A stretch of DNA of 64,000 bases, from positions 1,116,001 to 1,180,000 of the forward strand of contig JBCAML010000006.1 of NCBI GenBank assembly GCA_038503075.1. Direction: 5' to 3'. The DNA is from Gyromitra esculenta (taxonomy: Eukaryota; Ascomycota; Pezizomycetes; Pezizales; Discinaceae). This document shows positions 1-11,243 of this stretch, piece after piece. Made by a program: the position numbers and the translations under genes. Numbering within the stretch: position 1 is the first letter of the stretch; each line of letters starts with the position of its first letter. Under the pieces are notes generated by a model, which searched no databases, was not told the origin of the DNA, and saw only the letters and a program-made list of their open reading frames with translations.

Positions 1-1720
1 TACCTCCCACTAAAAGTTGTGGCAACAAAAAACTGAGTAGTGGGACACATCTAATAGCTCTGGAATTTAGATCCATGAACTTTCTGTACTCCCTCGAATT
101 TTCTGTATTGAAATAGGAGCCTTTGACTTCATGAGGTTTAGTTATTTACCCAATTTTGGTGAGGAAAGGTATGATGCAACGGAAATCTATGGGTACTACA
201 ACTTTAAAAAGTTCTAGCCTATGATCCTCTAAATAGAATAGCCCAGGAATTCACTTATAGAGAGTTCATGAGTGATGAAGTCACTGGTAGGCTAGTCATG
301 TCACTTAGCTAATTTTAATAGTGAGGGTTTTGGTTGTGAAGTTGGCCGATTTTGGTGTGTTTTGGTCATTGTTTCCTCACTTTTTTCACTCGTCTGTATA
401 TGTCATTATAAGTTTGATTTAGCTGTACGAGTAAGATGATAATATTGAGTAAGGTTGACTCGTTAAATCGCCTATTTGAGTCCTTCCTCAAGTATACATG
501 TAGTAGTTACTGCTAGAGAAAACTAACTACATGTAGTTAATACGGCGATTCTTACTAATTCCGAATCACTTCTTCTCCCGCATATGCAACCTTATTTTCT
601 TTCTTCTATTCATCTTACCTCTTTGAATTGACTAAAGCTCGGTGGAAGATTACTGAAAAGGTTCCGAATACCGCTGAGATACATACTTAAGCCTGACGAA
701 TAGCCCATCGCACCCGACCCCCCAATCATTAAAAAGGCAGCGAACTCAAAAGCACAGCCATGGACCCCCAGAGTAAATACATCCCACAACGCTAGATACT
801 AAACCCCGCTACACGCAGCAGCGCAAAGAGAGAAAGAGACACGAAGTAAAAAAAAAAACTGACAAAGAAATATAAAAAAAAAGCCTACATAAACTCTTCT
901 CCATCCTCTCGCATGCGGCTCGAAGGCGATGGGGAAGTAGCAGTTCTCCTGTTAATTCCGGTGGGCTTTTACCTGCTTCCTCCGAAAAGGCTATTTTTGA
1001 AAAAGGTGAAGGGAAAGATAGGAATAAAAAAAACGATATTTAAAACTCTCTCCCTCCCAAGAAAAGAACTTAAAGCCGAGTGAAGTAAGGCGGGGAATAA
1101 TAAAAGGAGGTCCTTAGAAGTGTTTGGGGTAGTTTTTATTCGGTCCCGATACCCCACCGAGATAGTGGGTAACAGGCCTCCCAGCCTTTCTGTAGGTGAG
1201 GGGTTGCACTAGGTCTATGGTTGCTTGCCGTATGCCCGATGGCAGCTGTAACACCCTAGGTAGTGTAGCGGTGTGACATGAGGAAAGGGAGAGATGATGG
1301 AAGGGGAGAGAGATGCTGTATTTTTGAAGGAACTGGCTTAGAAATTTCATCGAAGGCAACTTGGCGGATACGGCCTTACACCTATCCCACAGTTATCACA
1401 CCAGCAATTGTTGCCGTAGTAGTAGTTTGATGGACGATGCAATGTATGTATGTATGACTGTGATGAAGGATAGATAGAAGCTGAGTATATGCACGCAGAG
1501 ATTTCTGAGTTCAGAGCAGCGAACATCTCGGTTTTCTTGTTGCGTCATGGAAGATGACTCGATATATCGCAGCCTCCCTGCAACATCCTCAAGCAGTAAA
1601 CCACATATACCACTAATCGTGGCAAAGAGATGACTACCACCATTACAAGGCGAAAGAAAAAAAAAACTACACATATCAGTCCGCTCACCCCAGAATTCAT
1701 CCTCCAGCCCCCTCCTTCCC
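1..1720. other. Intergenic, no gene recognised
   Basis: No supported gene. The stretch has an A-rich tract near 847-890 and two copies of TACATGTA at 495-502 and 528-535. Short open frames here have no recognisable domain or promoter context. Confidence 0.6.
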
Positions 1721-2893
1721 TCAATCCAACCTACTCCTCTCCTTATCGTACCTCCAGCTCAGGTATAGTCTAGACAGTTCATTCGATGTCGAAATCGTAG
1801 CCTCCTTAAACGGCGTGGAACCGTCCAAGTTACCGACATCGGCCCTCGCGCCAACCTCCAACAGCGCCCTAGAAGCCTCCACGAGCTCGTTTCTCGCCGC
1901 AAAATGCAGTGCTGTATCACCCTCGACATCCGCCACACTATAATCCGCCCCCTTCTCCAGCAGCATCTTTAAAACCTCACAGCCCCCCCTGGTAACCGTG
2001 AGGGTATGAAACATCGCGGTACGGCCCCACCTGTCGACCGCGTCCAACTTGACGCCCTCCAAGCCGAGCAAGAACCGCACCGCATCCACGTTCCTGTTCG
2101 TGGCCGCGTTATGCAGAACCGTGTACCCCGTGCTGTTCCCTCTGCCCAGATCCACCCTCCCGGTTCCAACCAGCAAGCCCAGAATCTTCGCCGACTCCCA
2201 CCGCGCGTTGTTCCGCGTCGCCCACATCACCGGCGTGTCGCCGTCCCGGTTCGGAATGTCTGGGTCCGCCCCCGTTGCTAGCAGCGCTCTCACAATACTT
2301 ACGTTCCACGAGAGGACTGCGTAGTGCAGCGCAGTGCGGCCGTAGTAGTCTACGCTATCCTTGTTCGCTCCGCGCGATGATAGGAATTTTATAATCTCTT
2401 CGTGCGCGCTGTCGCTGTTCCAGGCGTGTCGGTGTGGTGTGGGGCGCGAGTCGGTCGAGATAAGGTGTGTGGGGAATTGCCTTAGGGGGCGGAGGCGAAC
2501 TTTGGAGCCGTATTGGGTGCAGACGGTGAGCGGGGTTTCGTTGTCCATGTTAACAATGTTGGGGTCTGCGCCGTGGGCTAGGAGCAACTTGACCATCTGG
2601 ATGTGGCCTTCGGCGCTGGCGTGGTGGAGGGCTGTCCACCCGCGAGGGCAGCGGCTGTTGACGGCCGTTTTGGGGCTGGCGAGGAGGACGGTGGTGAGTG
2701 GGGGGTAGTTGCGTATGATAGACCAGTGCAGGGAGGGGAGGGTGTCGATTGGGTCGAGAGCGAGGGTGTGGAGCTGAGGGGTTAAGAGGATGGAGAGATG
2801 GCGGTTGGTGGAGAGGAGGTGGGAGAGGTCTTTGGGACCGAAGGATTGCGCTATCAGGAGGAGGAGCTCGTTGGGAAGGGAGAGGAGGGGCAT
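1721..2893 (-). CDS. F-box/ankyrin-repeat protein
   Basis: Single-exon protein of 390 aa. An F-box-like helix region fills residues 1-45 (starts MPLLSLPNELLL, then a TNRHLSILLTPQLH segment). From about residue 84 there are about seven ankyrin repeats, seen as repeated GxTALHxA, LLxxGADPN and GRTALHYA motifs, running to about 375. In fungi such proteins are expected to be substrate receptors of SCF ubiquitin ligases or general interaction scaffolds; the target is unknown. The start is set by the F-box beginning at Met1. A paralogue with the same N-terminal words lies at 24854-25609 on the same strand. The region just upstream of the start has an imperfect tandem repeat that could affect the promoter. 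Family call is firm; biological role is not known. Confidence 0.88.
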   Translation of the reverse strand: MPLLSLPNELLLLIAQSFGPKDLSHLLSTNRHLSILLTPQLHTLALDPIDTLPSLHWSIIRNYPPLTTVLLASPKTAVNSRCPRGWTALHHASAEGHIQMVKLLLAHGADPNIVNMDNETPLTVCTQYGSKVRLRPLRQFPTHLISTDSRPTPHRHAWNSDSAHEEIIKFLSSRGANKDSVDYYGRTALHYAVLSWNVSIVRALLATGADPDIPNRDGDTPVMWATRNNARWESAKILGLLVGTGRVDLGRGNSTGYTVLHNAATNRNVDAVRFLLGLEGVKLDAVDRWGRTAMFHTLTVTRGGCEVLKMLLEKGADYSVADVEGDTALHFAARNELVEASRALLEVGARADVGNLDGSTPFKEATISTSNELSRLYLSWRYDKERSRLD

Positions 2894-3606
2894 TGTGGAT
2901 CTGAGTTGGGTTGAGTCGTATATGGTCTGGACCGTGAAGTTAGAAGGGATTCAGCGGAGCGAAGAGTGAATTAAACTCTTACCTTCACTGCGAAAGCCGT
3001 ATTGATACGTAGACCTGGCGAGTAACGGGACAGTTACTAGGTTATCCACAGCTTCAAGAATTATCATAGATGGGTGGATAGCCATCAGAGGGTGGATAGT
3101 TATCGGGGGTGGATAGCTCAGAGGATAGATAGCTATCAGAGGGATGGGCCCATGTTATACTCCATGCACGATGCCTGTCGCGGGATGCCGCGATGCGGGG
3201 GTTGAGGTTGTGCTCCCGCACGATGCAGGGGGATGTTCCTTTATACCTACATGCAGTACGTCAATCACAGCCATCACTCGATGCCCAAGATACATTGCTC
3301 GCACAAAACCAAGATATTATATTGGTCTATATTCCACCAAACATCAAACCCCCAGTCAGAGAGATGGATAAAGAGAGAGTGTAGCCCGATAAAATATCCA
3401 CATAGATACAAAATAATCCCACCCCCCACCATCCAGATTCAAGCCAGAACACCAAACCCAGTAGTGTAACAACCCCCCATACCTCTAGGAAACCCACCAT
3501 AAAAAACAGTCTGGTATTAACATATCTATCACAAGATACGCCAAATCATAGGATATGAAAAAGAGAAAAGAGAGAAAGAAGGAGAGGAAGAAAAAGAAAA
3601 AGAAAT
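2894..3606. other. Intergenic between F-box/ankyrin and Mpv17-type genes
   Basis: Holds the tandem repeat at 3068-3146, then AT-rich and purine-rich sequence (GAAA-rich near 3550-3600) that probably forms the 3' region of the Mpv17-type gene. No gene seen. Confidence 0.5.
3068..3146. repeat. Imperfect tandem repeat, GGGTGGATAGYTATCAGA-like
   Basis: Four to five degenerate units of about 17-20 bp built on GGTGGATAG followed by (C/T)(C/T)ATCAGA. It lies about 175 bp upstream of the F-box/ankyrin start. Units differ by point changes and small indels, so this is an old minisatellite or a cluster of binding sites. Confidence 0.7.
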
Positions 3607-4404
3607 CTAAGCATCCGAGGCAGAGTTCGTCAACGATAGGTAAGTCCCCCACGCAATCCCCCAAGTCGATGCGAACGGGAGCTGGAACTGCAGCGGGATG
3701 ACACGGAAATTCAGCATCTGAACCGCAGGCCAGAGCATATAATTCGATTTCCTACGAATCGCAATATCAGCATCCCACCACACAAGCTCAAAGGAATAGA
3801 AAACACATACAGTGCAGGCGTATAAACATGATCCAGTTTCTTCAACACGTCCTTCTTCCCGCCGCCCTCCGCGATCGTCATGTACGTGAAAAACGCCGCC
3901 AGCCCCACAGGCGCAAAACACAGCTGATCCATAGCGACCCTTTTGAGAGCAGGCACAGTGGCATTCCCCTTCGTGATCGGAAAGCTCCTGGATAGGAACT
4001 GGAACCACTTGAACTGGAACGGAGCGATGACGAACCCCCAAGCGGCGAACCGAGCCAAACGCCCAAAGTCGAACGGCGGAGGCAGTAGTCTGGATGGTGG
4101 GATTAACTCGCTGCCGTACCGTGGAAGAGGCGATTTGGTGTCGAGTTCGTGGAGCTGGATTGCTGCCGTGTCGTCTGGCTGGACTCCGCCAAGTTGGCGC
4201 AGGGCTCGCTCACGCACCGCTGTAACGGACTGAGCGACAGTGTCGGCTATGCCGTTGAGGATCTGAAGGCTGGCTGTTAGCTTTGTTTAGATGGAGGTTT
4301 GGGGTTGGCGAGCGAGTTACAGAGTTGGTGACCATCATGGTGAGGATGGGTCGGGCTTCAAAGTATGCGTCGTAGCGACGGGCGATTCCCGCTATGGCAG
4401 CCAT
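3607..4404 (-). CDS. Mpv17/PMP22-family membrane protein
   Basis: Three coding exons (4404-4321, 4262-3811, 3751-3607) give 226 aa. Family motifs in order: RPILTMMVTNS followed by ILNGIADTVAQS at the N-terminus, FGRLARFAAWGFVIAPFQFKW in the middle (a G-x-x-P-H-x-W-like segment), LCFAPVGLAAFF, and the C-terminal signature with WPAVQMLNFRVIPLQ and WGIAWGTYLSL. These are hallmarks of the Mpv17/PMP22/Sym1 family of small multi-pass proteins of the mitochondrial inner membrane or peroxisome. The start at 4404 gives the usual N-terminus (MAAIAGIARRYDAYFEARP). An upstream in-frame exon with a good intron (4489-4438) could add residues from an ATG at 4564 or 4594; I judge it more likely 5' UTR. A long acidic/proline insert (about residues 50-85) before FDFGRL is typical of some fungal members. 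Exact organelle is not decided by sequence. Confidence 0.85.
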
Positions 4405-6202
4405 TTCCAGGAGGAAGACGACGAGGTGCACGAGAGGCTGTGTATGAAGCGTTAATGGAGAAATCGCAGGAAGGATGGAGAAGACTAACGATGTATCCGA
4501 AGATATAGTAACTGTCCACAGCTTTTGCAAAGCGTAGACGCAGCCTGGCCAGTCTGGAAACCATCGTAGCTCGACGGGAGGCGAGAGCCGACAAGACGGA
4601 GGGTTTTTTTTCTTTCCGGAAAAGCAGGCAGAGGCTCTTTGTCGGATCTGTTCTGCTAAGGTCGTTTGGGTAACAGATTTCTGGTATGACGGAATGGTGA
4701 TTCTGGATGTTTTCTGGCGTGGAGCTTGGAAGAGAAGAGAAGAGAGCTTGGCTGCGGTGGGGGAAGGCGGCGCCGGGGCAGACGTCATCCCTGCTTTATC
4801 CCGGCAGCGGACGGATTGCATCTGGCGCCTCTTCTGTTTCAGTGCGAAACCTCTCTCGTCCCCAGTGCCGCAGAGCAGAATCCCCTCCCCAGCATCTGCA
4901 TCTCCAGCAGTTACCTGGAGCTGTCCAGTTACTCAGGCGGATGGGATGCTGCTGCTATTGCGTTCCAGCGACTCTCTCGAACCCCACCATCACAAAACCA
5001 CCGATATACTCTTCTCGGGAAACCCATAGTTATCACCAAAGTCTTCGGCACTCCGCCCAAGCATGAGATCAACACATGCACATCCGTGTAGTTATACTGC
5101 CGTTAAGGGAATTCAAAGCTCTTTGGCTGTGTCGATGGTGAAACCTTACCAGATCGAACAGAAGTAGCACTCCCTGATATGGATGTGGCCGAACCTCCAG
5201 CATACTGTATTCTTTCACTGCACAGTAATGTAAAGTAGCCTTGCGATGACGGAACTACATGCAAATGTCTGTGCTACATGTGCTCTCCTAGCAGCAGCAC
5301 TACACCTGTATACAGCACACGAGAACTCTCTCTGTTGCACATCTCAGCCAACAGCAATACCTCTTAGAAACAAGTACCGTTATATGTCCCACCTTTCTCA
5401 CAGGACTCTGTTATCACGGTTAATAGTCCGCAACTTTCCTACGTGCGCTACCATCTCAGACACTCTCGTGTCCTTCCCGTATCCTTCTGTAACCTACATG
5501 TACGTACCTTGGCCATCTGACGCAACGGAGGAAACTCCTAGTTCGATTACCTGCAATTGCATCAGCTGCATACATCCTCAATGCGAGGAAGTAGCTATAC
5601 CTGTTTCTGCTACAGTTATCATAATGCTCGTAGAAATATAATGTTGACTGAATTTAGAAGTCATAGTATGGCTACATGTAACTCTCTAGACGAAAACTTT
5701 GGCGTAATGTATTCCTATAGGGTGAATATCCTTATGACAGAATCTCTGCTGGACGGATCAGCTGTATGTATATTTCCTATTACGCATTGCGGGTGGAGGC
5801 GTAGGAAGTTGCGTGTATTCGGAGTTGGATGCCCGAAACTCTACAGTAGATCTGTACTGAGCCGTTTGGCAGAGAATATTGGTTTATATGCGGCACATGC
5901 TTCTCCTGCCATCTAGAGTGCCGTGCATATATATCAACTACATGCCCATTTCCTCGCGGGTGGTCAAGTCCCTGCCCATCAACCTCGATCTGGCAAATAG
6001 CTAAAACTCACGATAATAGCAGTGCGATTGCTCTCCAAGGCCGCTGCCACATGACAATGCGTCGCCAAGACACTCTACGCGACTGGAACGCGAACATCAC
6101 GTCCAGCCTCAAGGCTCCTCCCTTCAACCCTCCATCCCATTCTCCCCCCGCCATAAACCAAATACCCCCAACCCCTAATACTAAATCCTAATACGACCAA
6201 TC
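4405..6202. other. Intergenic, upstream of Mpv17-type gene and of RFC3
   Basis: Divergent promoter region of about 1.8 kb. It probably includes a 5' UTR intron of the Mpv17-type gene (4438-4489), two TACATGTA copies (5495-5502, 5673-5680) and two ACGCGA motifs near RFC3. Open frames around 5246-5916 show no domain and are not called. Confidence 0.5.
6077..6093 (+). promoter_or_regulatory. Pair of MCB-like ACGCGA motifs upstream of RFC3
   Basis: ACGCGA occurs at 6077-6082 and again at 6088-6093, about 110-126 bp before the RFC3 start. In yeasts the MBF complex binds MCB sites (ACGCGT and close variants) to induce replication genes at G1/S. The gene identity fits, but binding is inferred. Confidence 0.4.
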
Positions 6203-7567
6203 ATGTCTGACATCGATGAAATGGAGCTCGACGAAGAGCGTCCCGTCGATCTCCCCGTCACCTTTTCGTCCGAAGCCAAAGGGAAGAAAATGAGCAAAGC
6301 CAATCTCCCCGTGAGCGCCGGAGACACACTCCCATGGTACCTTTTACAATCCCAGCTGACGGTACTAGCTAGTGCTTCTGGCTAACGAGAAGCCATACGT
6401 AGGGTTGAGAAATTCAGACCAGACACACTAGCAGACGTGAGCGGTCACGAAGACATCCTCCAGACCATCAACAGGTTCGTTGAGACCAATCGACTCCCGC
6501 ATCTCCTCTTCTACGGTCCCCCGGGTACTGGTAAAACGTCGACCATCCTTGCCCTTGCGCGCCATATCTATGGTGCGCAGAATATCAGGCAGCAGGTGCT
6601 GGAGCTGAATGCGTCGGATGATCGCGGCATTGAGGTGGTGAGGGAGCAGATTAAGACTTTTGCGAGCACGAAGCAGATTTTTGGAGGTTTTATGGGTGAG
6701 GCAGGGAAAGGGGGCACGGGTTTGGGTGGGTTCAAGTTAATTATCTTGGATGAGGCGGATGCGATGACTAGTACAGCGCAGAATGCGCTAAGGAGGATTA
6801 TGGAGAAGTAAGTTCTACTACTTGTTGGCCTGAATTAGTACTGGTCGTTTCTCGCCGCCGCCGCCGCCGCCGCCGCCGCAAAGGGTGGTTGGTCGTTTTA
6901 ATACTGTGACCAACTTAATTTGTGTTACAGATATACAGCAAACACGCGCTTCTGCATCATCGCAAACTACACCCATAAACTCAACGCTGCCCTTCTCTCC
7001 CGCTGTACCCGCTTCCGCTTCTCCCCGCTCCCCATCGCCGCACTCCGAAAGCGGGTCGACTATGTCATCGAAGCTGAAGGCGTCAAAATCACCGACTCCG
7101 CACGCGAAGCCCTTCTGAAGCTATCGCGTGGTGACATGCGTCGTTCCCTCAACGTTCTTCAGGCCTGCCACGCCTCTTCAACTCCCATCGACTCGAAGGG
7201 CCGTCCAGATCCTACAATAAAACGGGAAGATATCACCGAGACACATATCTACGACTGCATTGCTGCGCCGCATCCAGAAGATATACAGATCATCCTGAAA
7301 ACGCTGCTGAGTAGCGATATCACCACTAGTTTGAGAACTATGATTGATATCAAGACAAAGAAGGGACTCGCGCTGGCAGATCTATTGAGTGCCTTGGGAG
7401 AGGAATTGACAAGGCTAGAAGTGCCGAAACAGACAAGGGTACTGTGGCTGGAGGGTCTGGCTGAGGTTGAGTGGAGGGTTGGGAGTGGGGGGAGCGAGAG
7501 CATCCAAACGGGGGCATTGGCGGGAGTTGTAAGGAAGGGAGTGGCAGTTATAGGGAATGAAATATAG
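6203..7567 (+). CDS. RFC3: Replication factor C subunit 3 (clamp loader)
   Basis: Three exons (6203-6336, 6403-6807, 6931-7567) encode 391 aa. It is an AAA+ subunit of the RFC complex that loads PCNA on primed DNA in the nucleus. Visible motifs: VEKFRPDTL (about 46-54), Walker [10 protein letters not shown] (83-91), [10 protein letters not shown], Walker [10 protein letters not shown] (158-166), sensor-1 region RFCIIANY, the arginine-finger SRC motif (203-205) and GDMRRSLN in sensor 2. [17 protein letters not shown] plus the C-terminal helical domain match yeast Rfc3/human RFC5 rather than other small subunits. It is longer than yeast Rfc3 (340 aa) because of an acidic N-terminal tail of about 40 residues and a glycine-rich insert before Walker B (about 142-155). 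Intron 2 carries a GCC repeat. The start has a clean context after a C-rich leader. Convergent with the secreted-protein gene downstream. Confidence 0.97.
6854..6880 (+). repeat. (GCC)9 microsatellite in RFC3 intron 2
   Basis: About nine perfect GCC units inside the 123-bp second intron of RFC3 (6808-6930). Being intronic it does not change the protein, but it is GC-rich and likely length-variable among strains. Confidence 0.9.
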
Positions 7568-7802
7568 GGATATTGAAGGTATAGAATTGGTTTGTTGATT
7601 TACGATATCACGTTTAAATACGGAATAGATGATTTATGAACATTTAGGTGTTTCGCGGCGTTTTTACAAAAAAGAATAATGAAATTAACTATTTACTTTT
7701 AATCCTTGCACGAGAGAACTTTTTCCTCCAAAAAAATAAATAAATCATGAACTGATGGGCAGAAAGGCTGGGAATGGTTGGAGCAAGGGGGGAAAGGGAG
7801 CT

Positions 7803-10263
7803 CTAATCAAAGATATTCTTAATAGCATTGCAGTACTTCGCCTTAATCACCCCAGCAGCACACTCCAGTTTCAACCTCAACTCATCACTAATCGTCCCCA
7901 AATCCGGATCCTCATTCGCCTCGATCATCCTGATAATAGTTCCACAAAGCGGATGCGCACCCGTCCTCTTAATCACCCCACCGAGCCCCGTCTTCCTCAC
8001 ATCGAGCCTACAATATGCCACGAATTTCTCGAGTGGATCCTCGATCTTGGCCTCGATCTGGCGGGGACACAACAGCTTCTTGTATTCGTTGCGCGCATCT
8101 TTATGAGTCCAGAGACCCGTTTCTCTCCACACCCGTTCCGTATCTCTGCCCCAGATGCCGCAGCTGCAGGGCAAGCTCTTTTTGCGGCAATGCGGGTTCG
8201 CGTCGCAGCCCAGGTCGAAGACGGGCTCCACCGGCGCCATCCAATTGTGGGCAGAGATGCAAACGGGGATAGAAAACGTCCCAGGCGAGCGCGCATCCCA
8301 GAGGTCTTCGGCGGCAGAGGCAGATTCGAGGCTTGACAAGCTCATGTTGGGAGTATAGAGTTCGTCCTGAAGGTGCGTTTTAACGGAGGAGTAGATTATG
8401 TCCTGGACGGGGTATTAGCAAGCTACCAATATAACTATGCAGGGTGGGGGGAAAACGTCACCTTAACAGAAACACCATACGGAGCCCCGCCCATCTCGTC
8501 TATGCCGAACGGCCTCTCAACCTGGTGCCGATACGCCCCGCCTCGGGAGTCCCACTTGTACATGTAGCACACAAGGCCGTCAACACACTCTTTGAGATCC
8601 TGCGGACCAGACCTATCGCGCTCGCAGGACGTGGTGGGGACTTTTGCGCGCGAGTAGGAGTTGGTGCGGGACTCGGTGGTCATGAAGTCCCCCGTGCAGG
8701 AAATCCAGATTGCCTGCGACTTGAAGGCGCCGTCGATCGCTTTGAGGAGTATCTTGCGGGATATGTTTTCTTCGACTTCGGGGCCGGTCCATTTGGCGAG
8801 TGCTTTATCGTTGACGGGGAGATATCCGCCTGCGCCGATGAGTCTGGAGAAACTTGTGGAACCTGGAGATGTTAGTTTGGGGGGGGTGTTTTTTTTTTTG
8901 AGGGGAGGTTTCAGAGAAGAATGGGTTGAGGGATCGGTACCGTCTAGACCGATGTCTTGGCCAGCGAAAACGAAGTCGACGGATTCATGGAGTTTTACGC
9001 GGATGGTGGCGGTGGATTGTTGGATATACATCATCAGGTTTGCTGCGTTCTTCTCTGGCGCTGCAGCCTCGCCTTCGAAGTCGACGTAGGTGGTGATGGC
9101 ATCGAACATGTATTGCGGAGCCAAAACCCCGAACCATGGACTCGCGATACCGTACCATTGGTCACCGCCATACCCGCGGACGTCACTCACCCTCCTCTGC
9201 ACGGCACGGAGCGTTTCGTGTTTTGCCTGCACAACGTCGTCGAGATGGTAGAGATAAGTTCTCAGGCTATCTGAGTACTCCTGGTGCCGGGCGTTTTCCA
9301 GTTGGTCAGCTATGGCAGCTCTGTGCGCCTGTGCCACGCTGAAGCTGTTTTCGGCGAGCTCGAGGATGGCACTGGTCTGCACGAAGGCTGCGGCAGAACC
9401 GATAAGGACTTGGATGAAGACGTTGAGGTAGCCAAGGAGGAGCTTGTAGGTTTTTTCGTAGCTGGAGGGCTCGGCCCAATAGAAAACACGGGACATGGTG
9501 GGAGCCCACATGCCGATGTTGGTCTGGGCAACCTGGAGGTTTTTCTGTTTGCTGTCAGTGCCCGCCGGTCATGCCGATACGGAGGTTTGGGGGGGGGTGA
9601 CTTACTTGGATGATATTGAAGACCAAGTTCAGGTGTTGCGCGGATTTGAGGACGAAGTAGATGGCACGAGCCTCGTCGAGGTCGTTGACACTGGCAATGA
9701 CATCGGTACACGTTACTTTGCCTGGAGGAAGGGGGGGATCTTGTGAGAAACAATCTTGTAGGCGAGAGTCCAATTCACTTGGGAATATGGCGATACTTAC
9801 AAAGACTTGTAGATCCAAGTCCACATTTCAGCCCATTGTCACCAAGATAATCGTATCCAATGGAACCCACAAGCCCTCTTTCACGATAGCTCACCGTGTC
9901 TCTCGCGGTGAGAGTATACTTCTCAAGCCAGTCCATCGCGCCGCTCAAGTAGAAATTCTCAACCGAGAGCGCGAAATCAAGGGATTTGCAAACGTCACGT
10001 ACATTCTGCTGCGTACGTTCATCCGCAAGGGCTGGGATCTCGACGAATTCGAGGCTGGATTCCCAATCATCAAAGTCACCGCTGCCGTCCCAGATCGGTA
10101 TCGGGTCTTGGCCGGGCCAGATGGTCCATGGGGAGAGGTCCTCAAAGTCACTTTGTTTAAGCCTGGTCTTGTTGGGGTTTGTAGTAATTGCGAGGGAGCT
10201 TGGGATAAGTACACTTAAAGCACAAGCTTGAGTGAGAGTTTGGGAAAGTTTGGGATTCTTCAT
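7803..10263 (-). CDS. Large secreted protein of unknown function (DUF7872-like)
   Basis: Five exons (10263-9801, 9721-9606, 9544-8941, 8862-8462, 8402-7803) sum to 2184 nt, 727 aa. Residues 1-25 look like a signal peptide (hydrophobic ACALSVLIPSSLA core, cleavage after SLA). An acidic, tryptophan-rich stretch follows (SPWTIWPGQD, DGSGDFDDWESS). Next is a cysteine group (KCGLGSTSLCKVTC), then a long helical part with one hydrophobic segment (FIQVLIGSAAAFVQ) that may be membrane-inserting. The C-terminal region is cysteine-rich (IPVCISAHNW, GCDANPHC, PCSCGIWG). The layout (signal peptide, CGxG-C-C group, central hydrophobic helix, late PVC motif) resembles fungal secreted proteins annotated as DUF7872; this is from memory. 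No catalytic motif is visible. All splice sites are GT-AG and the frame closes. Function unknown; could be a cell-surface or effector-type protein. Confidence 0.8.
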
Positions 10264-11243
10264 GTTGGAGGGGGAAGTTGAGAGTTTTACAGGTGCTATA
10301 GCTTGAAAACACTGCGACGAAGAACGGGAATGAGAAATTTTTCGTGGCAGAGCGGTGGGGTGTAGGGTAGACCCCGAAAAAACAGTACTGGACTTTTGAA
10401 AATTATATCTGTGTGTGGTAGAATGATCAGTCTGTCGATCATTGACATCGGATATCATGGTTAGGTTTGAGACTGGTGCAATCTAAAGTTATGCTATGTT
10501 TCATGCTATTTAAGCCGAACTATTCTACATGTCAAGTCATAAAAGCAGGTAATTTACGTGCAAAGGCCTAGGCCTTGCGTTAAATTCAAGTTATTTTCTT
10601 GAGTACTTATAATTAGGTATAGTGCGAGGGGATAGATAATTTGTTAGCTATGATAAGACATTAGTTATGCAGAATTCTCGCTAAACTGCATAATTAGAAC
10701 TCAGCCAGTAATTCCCACAGGTCAGATGAATGGGCTTCTAGGTTGATAATGCATAATTTGGGTGTTATTGCTAGGATGTTGTCGCCGGTTTAGGCTCTGC
10801 TCCGCAGAGTTGGTATTATACTCATTTAAGAAATCAACTAATTAGCTCCTTCATTCAGATCTCCTTCAAATAAAAGGGAGAAGGTATTCTTAGCTTCGGT
10901 CAGTCATCGCTCTTTATAGTAGAAAGGCACTCATGTGTCGCTGGGGGTTAAGATGACACTTGCTAGTTGGCTAGGCCATGATTCTAATATTTCCCTACGC
11001 TACTAGAAAGGTGAAAAGGGCAACTTTATTAGATTCCGAGACACGTGCCACTAATACTAGTCCAAATTCCCACTTCAGTATTATAACCCTAAGTTGCCAG
11101 TAAATAATCTACCAAAAGCGAAGCCATTTGCATGACTACAGTTTCTTCCTCGAAAGCTCCCTAACCGCGATATCCCCCACACCTCCCCATTACCTCTATC
11201 AAATAAACGGAAATCTCATGAAATCAGACATAAAACAAAGCTC
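10264..11243. other. Intergenic, AT-rich
   Basis: Upstream region of the large secreted-protein gene and 3' region of the small secreted-protein gene. An in-frame upstream extension of the large gene reaches 10458 but would destroy the signal peptide, so it is not used. Nothing else recognised. Confidence 0.5.

Noticed and set aside
5246..5916. Plus-strand frames of 119-131 aa upstream of RFC3
   Set aside because: No domain, overlapping frames of similar length, mixed composition; treated as chance.
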